Below, in pieces: positions 1 through 7,109 of a stretch of 24,273 bases of DNA. The DNA lies in assembly GCA_039199225.1 (NCBI GenBank), contig JBCCSZ010000092.1, positions 1 to 24,273 on the forward strand, written 5' to 3'. The position numbers and the translations under genes were made by a program. The stretch comes from JBCCSZ01 sp039199225 (lineage in GTDB: Bacteria > Bacteroidota > Bacteroidia > Chitinophagales > Saprospiraceae). The first letter of the stretch is position 1, and every line of letters starts with the position of its first letter. The notes under the pieces were generated by a model, which saw nothing but the letters and a program-made list of their open reading frames with translations, had not been told where the DNA came from and ran no database searches.

Positions 1-36
1 AAAAATGGCTCACTTTTGTTGTAAACAAATGTAGAA

Positions 37-303
37 ATGAAAGAGAGCAACGAACTGCAAAGGTCCCCGAAAATCACCCAAAGTACATTTCCGAAGTTAG
101 AGCAAGCCCAAGTCCGGACCGACCGGCAAGCGAGCCTCAAACAGCGTGTCGTACCCATTGCGGTGTTCCTCGCACTTGCAGGATGGCTGGGCCTGTGTTT
201 CTATACAAACAGTTTGCTAATCAGCGAAGCTCTGGTCTCCTCTTCTATCATTGTTTGCTTGCTGTTCCTCGGGACAGCTGGCCAAAACAAAGCTCCCTCC
301 TAA
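37..303 (+). CDS. small two-helix membrane protein, hypothetical
   Basis: An 88-residue ORF starting at ATG 37, with an in-frame stop (TAA at 22-24) just upstream, so the start cannot lie further left. Residues 1-36 are polar and charged. Two hydrophobic segments follow, at about residues 38-58 and 62-82, consistent with a membrane hairpin, and the tail is short and polar. I do not recognise a family. It lies 75 bp upstream of the isocitrate dehydrogenase gene on the same strand and could share a transcript with it. A 6-bp inverted repeat (TTTGTT-GTA-AACAAA, 15-29) sits directly before the start codon. Being short and lacking a family match, it could be a chance ORF, but the charge and hydrophobicity layout looks protein-like. 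Confidence 0.55.
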   Translation: MKESNELQRSPKITQSTFPKLEQAQVRTDRQASLKQRVVPIAVFLALAGWLGLCFYTNSLLISEALVSSSIIVCLLFLGTAGQNKAPS

Positions 304-378
304 ACCGCAAAAACATTCAACATCTACCATACAAATCCAAAGCCTTAACTAAATAATCAACCAATAAAAAAATTTTAT

Positions 379-1893
379 ATGAACAACAACGTGAAACTGC
401 AAACAGTCGCAAACAACCAAACCAGCCAAGCAACAAAAATAGCCGTAGCTTATGGCGATGGCATAGGCCCTGACATTATGAAAGCCACCTTGCGCATACT
501 GGAAGCGGCAGGTGCTATGATCGAACCAGAATTTATAGAAATAGGAGAAAAAGTTTATCTGGACGGTAATACGGCGGGGATCAATAAAGCGTCCTGGGAA
601 GTGATCAAACGCAGCAAAGTCATTCTCAAAGCCCCCATTACCACACCACAAGGAAAGGGATATAAGAGCTTGAATGTAACCCTGCGCAAATCACTTGGCT
701 TGTTTGCCAACGTCCGCCCGGTTCGTGCGATGGACCCTTTTGTTTCTACCGGCCATCCAAAAATGGATGTGGTTGTCGTCAGAGAAAATGAGGAAGATTT
801 ATATGCCGGGATCGAACACCAACAGACACAGGATGTCGTTCAATGCCTCAAGCTCATCACCCGGCCTGGCTCCGAGAAAATCATCCGCTATGCCTTCGAG
901 TACGCCAGGGCTTATGGCAGAAAAAAGGTGACCTGTATGGTCAAGGACAACATCATGAAATTGACCGATGGCCTTTTCCACCAAGTATTCAAGGAAATAT
1001 CTGCCGAGTATCCTGAAATAAAGAGTGAATCTCAAATCATCGATATTGGATCAGCCCGCCTGGCAGCGAGTCCAGAGCGATACGATGTGATCGTCACTTC
1101 CAACCTCTATGGAGACATTATTTCAGACATCGTAGCGGAAATCGCTGGCTCTGTGGGGCTAGCTGGTTCGGCCAACATTGGAAAGGAGGTAGCTATGTTT
1201 GAAGCCATCCACGGTTCTGCGCCCGACATTGCAGGGAAGAACATTGCCAATCCATCCGGCCTGCTCAACGCTGCGGTTATGATGCTGGCGCACATCGGAC
1301 AAACCGAAGTAGCCGATAAAGTCAAAAATGCCTGGCTGTCGACCATAGAAGATGGCATCCATACAGCCGACATATATAAAGAGGGTTGGAGCCGAAAGAG
1401 AGTCTCTACCACAGAATTCGCCGAGGCCATCATCTCCAAGTTGGGCAGCGTACCCAAGGTTTTGGCCGCCAGCCAGCTGTCGATAGGAAGAGGACACATT
1501 CACATCCCGGAATACAATCGTCCAGAGAAGAAAAAGCAGTTGGTGGGCGTAGATGTCTTCATCGACTGGCAGGGGTCAGACCCGCAGATCATCGGAGATG
1601 GCCTGGCAAACTTGGGCTCCAAGGGCATGAAGCTCAAAATGATTACCAACCGCGGGGTCAAGGTGTATCCGGAAGGACTGGAACACACCTATTGTACCGA
1701 CCACTGGCGCTGCCGCTTTGTAGCCTCGGAGGCTGATACAGCCATATCACCTCCCGCTTACAGTCCCATTACCTTTGAAAGAATCCTGCAATTGATGAGC
1801 AAATTGAACCAAGAAGGCTTTGATGTCATAAAGACGGAAAACCTATACGAGTTCGATGGCAAGCGAGGGTTTTCACTGGGTCAAGGAGAATAA
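379..1893 (+). CDS. icd: isocitrate dehydrogenase, Thermus-type with C-terminal extension
   Basis: TCA-cycle enzyme converting isocitrate to 2-oxoglutarate and CO2, cytoplasmic. Residues 20-340 form the isocitrate/isopropylmalate dehydrogenase fold. Visible substrate contacts are S97-x-N99-x-x-x-R103, R113, R135 and Y142 in YAGIE. K189 and N191 lie in VKDNIMK, and the metal aspartates are D246 and D250 in SNLYGDIISD. The coenzyme loop HGSAPDIAGKNIANPSG spans 278-294. At 504 residues it is longer than the E. coli enzyme (about 416) and close to the Thermus form (about 496); residues 350-504 are the extra C-terminal domain of that group. The discriminator pair in the coenzyme loop is Asp-Ile, as in NAD-dependent relatives, rather than the Lys-Tyr of NADP enzymes, so the usual NADP label is uncertain. 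An intrinsic terminator lies about 130 bp downstream. The ATG at 379 has no Shine-Dalgarno sequence but an A/T-rich leader. Confidence 0.95.
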   Translation: MNNNVKLQTVANNQTSQATKIAVAYGDGIGPDIMKATLRILEAAGAMIEPEFIEIGEKVYLDGNTAGINKASWEVIKRSKVILKAPITTPQGKGYKSLNVTLRKSLGLFANVRPVRAMDPFVSTGHPKMDVVVVRENEEDLYAGIEHQQTQDVVQCLKLITRPGSEKIIRYAFEYARAYGRKKVTCMVKDNIMKLTDGLFHQVFKEISAEYPEIKSESQIIDIGSARLAASPERYDVIVTSNLYGDIISDIVAEIAGSVGLAGSANIGKEVAMFEAIHGSAPDIAGKNIANPSGLLNAAVMMLAHIGQTEVADKVKNAWLSTIEDGIHTADIYKEGWSRKRVSTTEFAEAIISKLGSVPKVLAASQLSIGRGHIHIPEYNRPEKKKQLVGVDVFIDWQGSDPQIIGDGLANLGSKGMKLKMITNRGVKVYPEGLEHTYCTDHWRCRFVASEADTAISPPAYSPITFERILQLMSKLNQEGFDVIKTENLYEFDGKRGFSLGQGE

Positions 1894-2024
1894 TTTCAGA
1901 CAACTTTAAAGAAGTCTTATACCATATCCGAAAGTACACTTAATTTCCCCCTAGCAGATTTTTCATTACTAGAACATGTTTAAACTATTTTGAGTAGTAA
2001 GTAAAGCTTTGATGATCTTATCTT

Positions 2025-2068
2025 CCCCGAATTTGGCACTGCTCGGCTGAATTCGGGGTATTTTTTTT
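2025..2068 (+). terminator. intrinsic terminator after icd
   Basis: A perfect 9-bp stem (CCCCGAATT at 2025-2033 with AATTCGGGG at 2050-2058) encloses a 16-nt loop. It is followed on the plus strand by TA and eight Ts (2061-2068). No T-run follows on the minus strand, so it serves the rightward icd transcript and only doubtfully the converging symporter gene. Confidence 0.8.
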
Positions 2069-2081
2069 GGCCCACCCCCTA

Positions 2082-3656
2082 CTACCAAAAAGCAATCAGT
2101 ATCCACGTCATTAGTACGACCAACAAAACGATGTGGTAGCGATAATCTCTGTACCAAGGCTGGTGCTCCATACCTTCTGCCAGCAACTCCTGCCGAAAGG
2201 TATACAATGCCATCTGCTCCTGCGAAGGAGGCGCTGTCGCATTGCTGATTAGTACAAAAATGAAAGTAGAAAAGATAAACATAATCCCTACATTGGTCGT
2301 ATAGTGAAACTGCCAAAGCCCCATCTGCCCCAGAATAAACAAGACCACACCCACCAAGGTACCAATCACCAAAGTCCAAAACGCACCAGGGCCATTGCCG
2401 CGTTTGAAAAATACGCCGACCAGGAAAATCACTGCCACAGGCGGTACAATGATGGAAAACATCTGCTGCAAATACGACCAAATGCCATCGAAGTTTTCAA
2501 TCATCGGCGCCCAAATCGCAGCAACCACCATCAATATCAAAGTGGTCAAACGACCATACCAAGCAATATGCGCTTCTGTAATATTCGGCTGGGCAGGCTT
2601 GATAAAATCCACCACCAGCAGGGTCGATGCAGAGTTGAGCGTCGAATCAACACTCGACATAATCGCCGAAATCAATCCAGCCAATACCAACCCAACCAGG
2701 CCAACCGGCAAAGCATCCAACACCGCCGTCGGAAATACCGTATCCGGATTCGACAAACCAGGATACAAACTAATGGCCATAGCCCCTGGAATCACCATAA
2801 TAAACAAAGGAATGATTTTCAAAAAACCCGCAAAGATCACCCCCCAACGCGCATGCTGAATATTTCTGGCCCCCAATACCCGCTGAATAATGTACTGGTT
2901 CGTACTCCAATACCAAAATCCCAAAAGCGGTACCCCAAGGATCAAACCCGTCCACGGCAAAGAAGCATCATCGATCGGACGCACCATCGAAAAATGCCCC
3001 TCGGGCGCAGAATCGACCACCGCCTGCCAAGAAAAATCCAACTTCTCAAAAAGTATGTACGACAATACGCTGCAACCCACAATCAAAATAATGGCCTGAA
3101 TCGCATCCGTATATACAACTGCCTTCAAGCCCCCAAAGGCCGTATACAAGCCCGCAATAAAGGCCAGCACCAAAGTCGTCTGCCAAAGAATCAAATCTGG
3201 AAAAAACAACTTCAACACCAAAGCCCCTGCATACAAACCACCCGCCGTATCCACCACAATGCTGGTAAAAATGGTCACAATCGAAAAGAAAGATCGCGAT
3301 CGACGATCAAAACGCAACTCCAAAAACTCCGGAATCGTCGTTATCCGCGCCCGCAAATACAAAGGAATAAAAACAACCGCCGCCACAATCAACGGCAAAC
3401 CCGACATCCACTCATACACCGATTGCACCACCCCCGTACTATAAGCCGCTCCCGACAAGCCAATCAAAGTAGTACTCGAAATATTGGAAGCAAAAAGCGA
3501 AAGCCCAATCAGCCCCCAGCCAAAAGTACGTCCCCCTAAAAAGAGGTCCTCCCCCGTCTTCGTCTCCCGAGCAATATACAACCCAATCCCCAAAACCGAC
3601 ACAAAGTACAGCGCAATGACAACTAAATCCAGCGTCGCAATTCCCGAATGTTCCAT
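2082..3656 (-). CDS. SSS-family Na+/solute symporter, SGLT-like
   Basis: Inner-membrane sodium-coupled transporter of the solute:sodium symporter family (LeuT fold), 524 residues with about 14 hydrophobic segments. It keeps SGLT-type signatures: LFLGGRTFGWGLIGLSLFASNISS near residue 38 onward, the helix motif WYWSTNQYIIQR around 250, which resembles the sugar-binding helix of the Vibrio Na+/galactose transporter, and SSVDSTLNSAS near 335, the helix carrying Na+-site serines in this family. The C-terminus ends in a final helix after a charged loop. It is the last gene of the minus-strand locus, 326 bp downstream of the GH36 gene and separated from it by a repeat array, so it may have its own promoter; I found no clear one. 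Substrate specificity is inferred: a sugar, plausibly galactose, from the SGLT motif and the alpha-galactosidase neighbour. Confidence 0.88.
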   Translation of the reverse strand: MEHSGIATLDLVVIALYFVSVLGIGLYIARETKTGEDLFLGGRTFGWGLIGLSLFASNISSTTLIGLSGAAYSTGVVQSVYEWMSGLPLIVAAVVFIPLYLRARITTIPEFLELRFDRRSRSFFSIVTIFTSIVVDTAGGLYAGALVLKLFFPDLILWQTTLVLAFIAGLYTAFGGLKAVVYTDAIQAIILIVGCSVLSYILFEKLDFSWQAVVDSAPEGHFSMVRPIDDASLPWTGLILGVPLLGFWYWSTNQYIIQRVLGARNIQHARWGVIFAGFLKIIPLFIMVIPGAMAISLYPGLSNPDTVFPTAVLDALPVGLVGLVLAGLISAIMSSVDSTLNSASTLLVVDFIKPAQPNITEAHIAWYGRLTTLILMVVAAIWAPMIENFDGIWSYLQQMFSIIVPPVAVIFLVGVFFKRGNGPGAFWTLVIGTLVGVVLFILGQMGLWQFHYTTNVGIMFIFSTFIFVLISNATAPPSQEQMALYTFRQELLAEGMEHQPWYRDYRYHIVLLVVLMTWILIAFW

Positions 3657-3797
3657 TGGTTTTCCGTTTTAATCGATGGCACACTATCCACCAAATGACA
3701 TATGATGTATTTATCTAATTTCCCATTCAACAATTAACAGTATCACAGCTACCCATTTCAAAACAAGCAGAATAAAAAAACCCCAAATCCCCGCCCA
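3657..3797. other. remainder of the GH36-symporter intergenic gap
   Basis: This A/T-rich stretch lies between the repeat array and the symporter start. On the minus strand it begins with G-runs followed by seven Ts (3774-3780), which could weakly terminate. No convincing TAnnTTTG promoter was found; the nearest is GTCATTTG, with two mismatches. No gene is seen. Confidence 0.5.
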
Positions 3798-3990
3798 CCA
3801 AATCACTAAACCACCAAATCACCAAATCACGTTTCACCCGCTCACCACTCACAAAACCACAAAATCACCAAACCACTCTTCACCCGCTCACCAGTTCACC
3901 CGCTCACCACTCACCCGTTCACCGCTCACCACTCACTGCTCACCGTTCACTGTTCACTGTTCACCCGTTCACCGCTCACCGCTCACTCGC
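3798..3990 (-). repeat. degenerate 7/8-bp tandem repeat array
   Basis: On the plus strand about 26 consecutive units of 7 or 8 bp nearly all begin with AC and end with TC or CC (examples: ACCAAATC, ACCCGCTC, ACCGCTC, ACTGTTC, ACCACTC). The left third is A-rich (ACCAAATC type, 8 bp); the right two thirds are CGCTC/GTTC types, mostly 7 bp. On the transcribed minus strand this reads as GTGAACG/GTGAGCG-like units with TGA in all three frames. The array begins at the stop codon of the GH36 gene and ends near a G-rich stretch and a 7-T run (3774-3780, minus strand). The unit is too short, and spacers are absent, for a CRISPR. Confidence 0.85.
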
Positions 3991-5755
3991 TCCTCCTCCT
4001 AATCCGCACAACCCCCGAAGCCGGCACAATCACCCGATCCACCCCCAACAAAAACTCCCGCTCCCCTTCAGCATGCAACTGCCCCATACAATCAAATACC
4101 TTTACGTCGCAAAGACCCCAATCAGCAGTCAACTCAAAAACAATCTGATCCGACAACTTTCCATTCACCAGATCAACCTCCCGACAGTTTTCCGTCAAGG
4201 TCACAACCATATCTTCATACACGCCGTAAACCGCAACATCTCCCTTTTCAGCCATCAACAAAGGATAGTTGGCCAGTGGCGAAAACGCCTGGAACCGACC
4301 GTTCATCAACACCGACTGACGAGAGAGCCAATAGCTCGTGTAGTAGTGAATCATTTTCCGATGGTCCTCCCGAACTTCCTCTAAGCGAACCGACAACTGC
4401 GGTACCGCAAAAAGAATATTGGCAAACTGTAGGGCCGCTATTTCAACCGCCTCCTCGTAGTGCCAAGTAAACATGTCCGCATGCACTACCGAGCGGCCGC
4501 ACAGCAAGCGAACGTCCGTCGTCCGCAAACGATTGGTCACACTGTCGTTGGGACAGTCGAAGGCTCGAAACATATTGCCAAACTTGCGCATGGCTGGCCC
4601 AATGTACTTCTGTCGAAATTCAATCATTATATCCGACTTGATGGCGCACAGCCCCTCGTAAATATCGGTCATCAGGCGGTTGACACCCTCGTTGACAGAT
4701 GCAAAGTCACGGCCGTCCGCAAGGGTCAAAACCGTTTCTGGATACACTCGAAAATCATCTATAAAATCCAACTTAAAACCATCGAGATTCCAATCTTTCA
4801 AAGCCTTGCAATAGGTATTGGTTAGATAGGCCCGCACATCGGGATAGCGAGGATCGAAGACCGGCGCCCAACGGTGATTTTCGGTCAGAAACTTACCTTT
4901 GAATTGCTGGTAAGCTTGCGACTTTTCTCCGCAAAAAGGGACGGAATACCAAAGCATACATTTCATACCGAGCCGATGAACCGCCGCTACAAATTCGCCC
5001 ATCTTCGTCAAGCGGTCGGCCCTCCAATCTCCTGTAAAATCATAGCCCCGGTTGCTGTCCAGGGTTTGCCAGCCATCGTCTATGATAATCGTCTTGTAGC
5101 CCATCGCCGAGGCAAGATGCAACTCCTTCATCAAAGCATCCGTCGAAAGATTTTGGTGGTAGGAATACCAGGTGGAGTAAACTGGCATGTAGGCAGTCGC
5201 TGGTACAGACATCGGCTGCAACTCCTCAAAAGATTGCCACCACTCTACAATATCTCCCAAGGCATCACCAAAATTCAAGGTCCGGCGATCGACTTTTATC
5301 TGTGCTTCATAGCTTGTCGTCAAGGGCATTTCTTCGGTAAAAAAAGTAATTTGACAATAAATCAGATTGTCCTCTTCCCGCACCGGCGCCGACAGCTGAA
5401 TGGTGTTCATCACATCGGAACAAGCAAAACTGATCACATTCTTATCGTCATGTCCAAACAGGCAAAGTACGGGCGCATGAACAGAAATACGGGACTCCAA
5501 TTGGGGCGATTCCCAATCGGCACGCAGTCGTTTTTCGTACAAGCTATTAGGACTCCAAACGCCCTTGACATTTTGGGCCGGCAGGGTCCACTGTACTTTC
5601 AAGGGGCGCAAGCGGGCAGGCTGCTCACTGCTCAGTCGTAGCGCGTAGACAGCCTGCTGCTCGTCTTCTGATAACAGCGTTAGGCGAACGTCAAAGTCGG
5701 ATGCTTCACCCGTCACTTGTAGCCCCGATGGCGTCGTCAGTAATGATGTAACCAT
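3983..5755 (-). CDS. GH36-like alpha-galactosidase (clan GH-D), cytoplasmic
   Basis: 590-residue glycoside hydrolase predicted to cleave terminal alpha-galactosides with retention. Residues 1-190 form a beta-rich N-terminal domain and about 190-480 a TIM barrel. The barrel carries IIIDDGWQ (223-230) and a GDW at about 242-244, both typical of GH36/raffinose-synthase relatives. The likely nucleophile is D330 in GFKLDFID. The likely acid/base is D400 in FRAFDCPND, 70 residues later, the same spacing I recall for characterised GH36 enzymes. A beta-sandwich-like tail follows from about 500. There is no signal peptide or lipobox, so it should be cytoplasmic and act on imported oligosaccharide. It starts at ATG 5755, 13 bp after the haloperoxidase-like gene, so the two are probably cotranscribed. 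The stop codon is already part of the tandem repeat array. Activity as a galactosyltransferase or on another alpha-glycoside cannot be excluded. Confidence 0.8.
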   Translation of the reverse strand: MVTSLLTTPSGLQVTGEASDFDVRLTLLSEDEQQAVYALRLSSEQPARLRPLKVQWTLPAQNVKGVWSPNSLYEKRLRADWESPQLESRISVHAPVLCLFGHDDKNVISFACSDVMNTIQLSAPVREEDNLIYCQITFFTEEMPLTTSYEAQIKVDRRTLNFGDALGDIVEWWQSFEELQPMSVPATAYMPVYSTWYSYHQNLSTDALMKELHLASAMGYKTIIIDDGWQTLDSNRGYDFTGDWRADRLTKMGEFVAAVHRLGMKCMLWYSVPFCGEKSQAYQQFKGKFLTENHRWAPVFDPRYPDVRAYLTNTYCKALKDWNLDGFKLDFIDDFRVYPETVLTLADGRDFASVNEGVNRLMTDIYEGLCAIKSDIMIEFRQKYIGPAMRKFGNMFRAFDCPNDSVTNRLRTTDVRLLCGRSVVHADMFTWHYEEAVEIAALQFANILFAVPQLSVRLEEVREDHRKMIHYYTSYWLSRQSVLMNGRFQAFSPLANYPLLMAEKGDVAVYGVYEDMVVTLTENCREVDLVNGKLSDQIVFELTADWGLCDVKVFDCMGQLHAEGEREFLLGVDRVIVPASGVVRIRRRSE

Positions 5756-5768
5756 TGATCTTTGTTTG

Positions 5769-7109
5769 TCAGATGTCTATTGTTTGAATGATGTACTGTC
5801 CAATTTTTTTGCCTTGACGTACACCGTTTTCAATTGCTGGCATATAGTGAATACCTCCATACAAGCGACTGATGGCCGCTTCTTCCGACGCTTGCTCGAA
5901 GGACTTGTAGGAGCGGGCCGGTAAGCCGTATTTGACTTCCGTAGAATCGACAAAGGCCACTTGATCGCCGACCAACTCAGTGAGAATTTGAGCGGCTGTA
6001 GAGGATACGACACTGTGGCCACTGGTATATTCCGGAAAGGCTGGCGTCTGCAGCAAGGGTTTCCAGCCAGTGTCGATGTACTTATTGATGTAGGTTTCGG
6101 GGCGGATGACGCCCGTTTGGTATTTGGCATCCCAGCAACTGATGAAAGCATCTGCCAGCGAAAAGGTCAGTACGGCCAGCACCCGGGCGCCTTCGATCAT
6201 TTCCATATTTTTGTTTCGGATGACAATCCCGGCGATCGACACCCAATGCCCTCCGGGAGATATTTTTTGATCGAAAAAGGTCAAGTGTCCCTGCACATGC
6301 GCCACATTCGGATTGCAGTCCCAAAACTTTGCAATCGCCGTTCGTTCTTCATCCAATTGTCGAACAGTTTCGTAAACTTCCAGCGTTTCTTTGTAGAAGG
6401 TCGACCCAACAATTGTATCAAAAGCCGTAGGCTGCAGTGGCGGAAATTGCTGGGCCGAGTCCAGTGCAAAAGTGCGCAAAGTATTCCAGTGCGGTTCTAT
6501 CGCAGGCATATACGCAGGTGGCGTGGGCTTCCATTTACCGGCCTCTTCCTCTAGGGTGTATTGTGGTAAGGCAGTGCGCTCCAAGTAGCCATCTTTTGCG
6601 GCCCACTGCACAAAATGCTGACCAATCTTTCGACCATATTCAACAGATTGCTCATACAAAGCCAGCGGTATGCCAACCTCCTGAACGACTTTTAAATAGG
6701 CGCTTTCTTGCTCTTCAATTTTTTCCTGTCCAAAAACCAATTCTCTTGCCACTGTTGTGAAGGCCGTCGCTGCAGACAAAGGCAAGTACACTTCCTCATC
6801 GGCTGTCTCAAAAGGCTCCAAGCCGTGTAGCTGTCCGACCAGACTTTTGTAGCCTTCTTTGTCCTGACGCAAAACTTCATAGGCGGCAATGTTGGGATAG
6901 GCATAAATCCGGCTGGCAACTGGGGGCGTAAAAATATCTTCGACAATAACTTCCGTCAGCTTTTCATTCCAATCCACAAATTGTTGTTGAAGGAAGGCAT
7001 CCATTTTTTGCCGATCAAAAGGCGCTTGGCCACACTGCACGCACAAAATCGACAGCAGGCCAATCCACGAAAGTAGAACTGCATTTTTGTATCTATTCAC
7101 TTGTATCAC
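5769..7109 (-). CDS. vanadium-dependent haloperoxidase / PAP2-type lipoprotein
   Basis: 446-residue protein with the vanadate/phosphate site of the haloperoxidase-acid phosphatase superfamily. K329 and R336 sit in KYQTGVIRP (K-x6-RP), S363-G364-H365 in YTSGHS, and R415 and H421 in SRLYGGIH (SR-x5-H). All seven anion ligands and the catalytic His are thus present; the Asp four residues after the last His in classic PAP2 phosphatases is Ala. The N-terminus has a short basic region, a hydrophobic core and Cys26, suggesting a lipoprotein, although the Gln before that Cys is atypical. The ORF starts at GTG 7109, overlapping the upstream FG-GAP gene by 17 bp; a second GTG at 7100 overlaps its stop as GTGAATAG, so translation is probably coupled. 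Haloperoxidase versus phosphatase cannot be decided from sequence alone. Confidence 0.85.
   Translation of the reverse strand: MIQVNRYKNAVLLSWIGLLSILCVQCGQAPFDRQKMDAFLQQQFVDWNEKLTEVIVEDIFTPPVASRIYAYPNIAAYEVLRQDKEGYKSLVGQLHGLEPFETADEEVYLPLSAATAFTTVARELVFGQEKIEEQESAYLKVVQEVGIPLALYEQSVEYGRKIGQHFVQWAAKDGYLERTALPQYTLEEEAGKWKPTPPAYMPAIEPHWNTLRTFALDSAQQFPPLQPTAFDTIVGSTFYKETLEVYETVRQLDEERTAIAKFWDCNPNVAHVQGHLTFFDQKISPGGHWVSIAGIVIRNKNMEMIEGARVLAVLTFSLADAFISCWDAKYQTGVIRPETYINKYIDTGWKPLLQTPAFPEYTSGHSVVSSTAAQILTELVGDQVAFVDSTEVKYGLPARSYKSFEQASEEAAISRLYGGIHYMPAIENGVRQGKKIGQYIIQTIDI

Noticed and set aside
2304..3539. A 411-codon open frame antisense to the symporter
   Set aside because: Its translation is a basic, Gln/Asn/Arg/His-rich string without hydrophobic core or motif; it is the complement of a gene with biased codons.
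3798..3990. The tandem array as a CRISPR
   Set aside because: Units are only 7-8 bp, contiguous and degenerate; there are no 25-40 bp direct repeats with unique spacers and no cas genes nearby.
4874..5641. A 255-codon plus-strand ORF within the GH36 gene
   Set aside because: It is antisense to a gene with clear catalytic motifs and shows no recognisable protein features.
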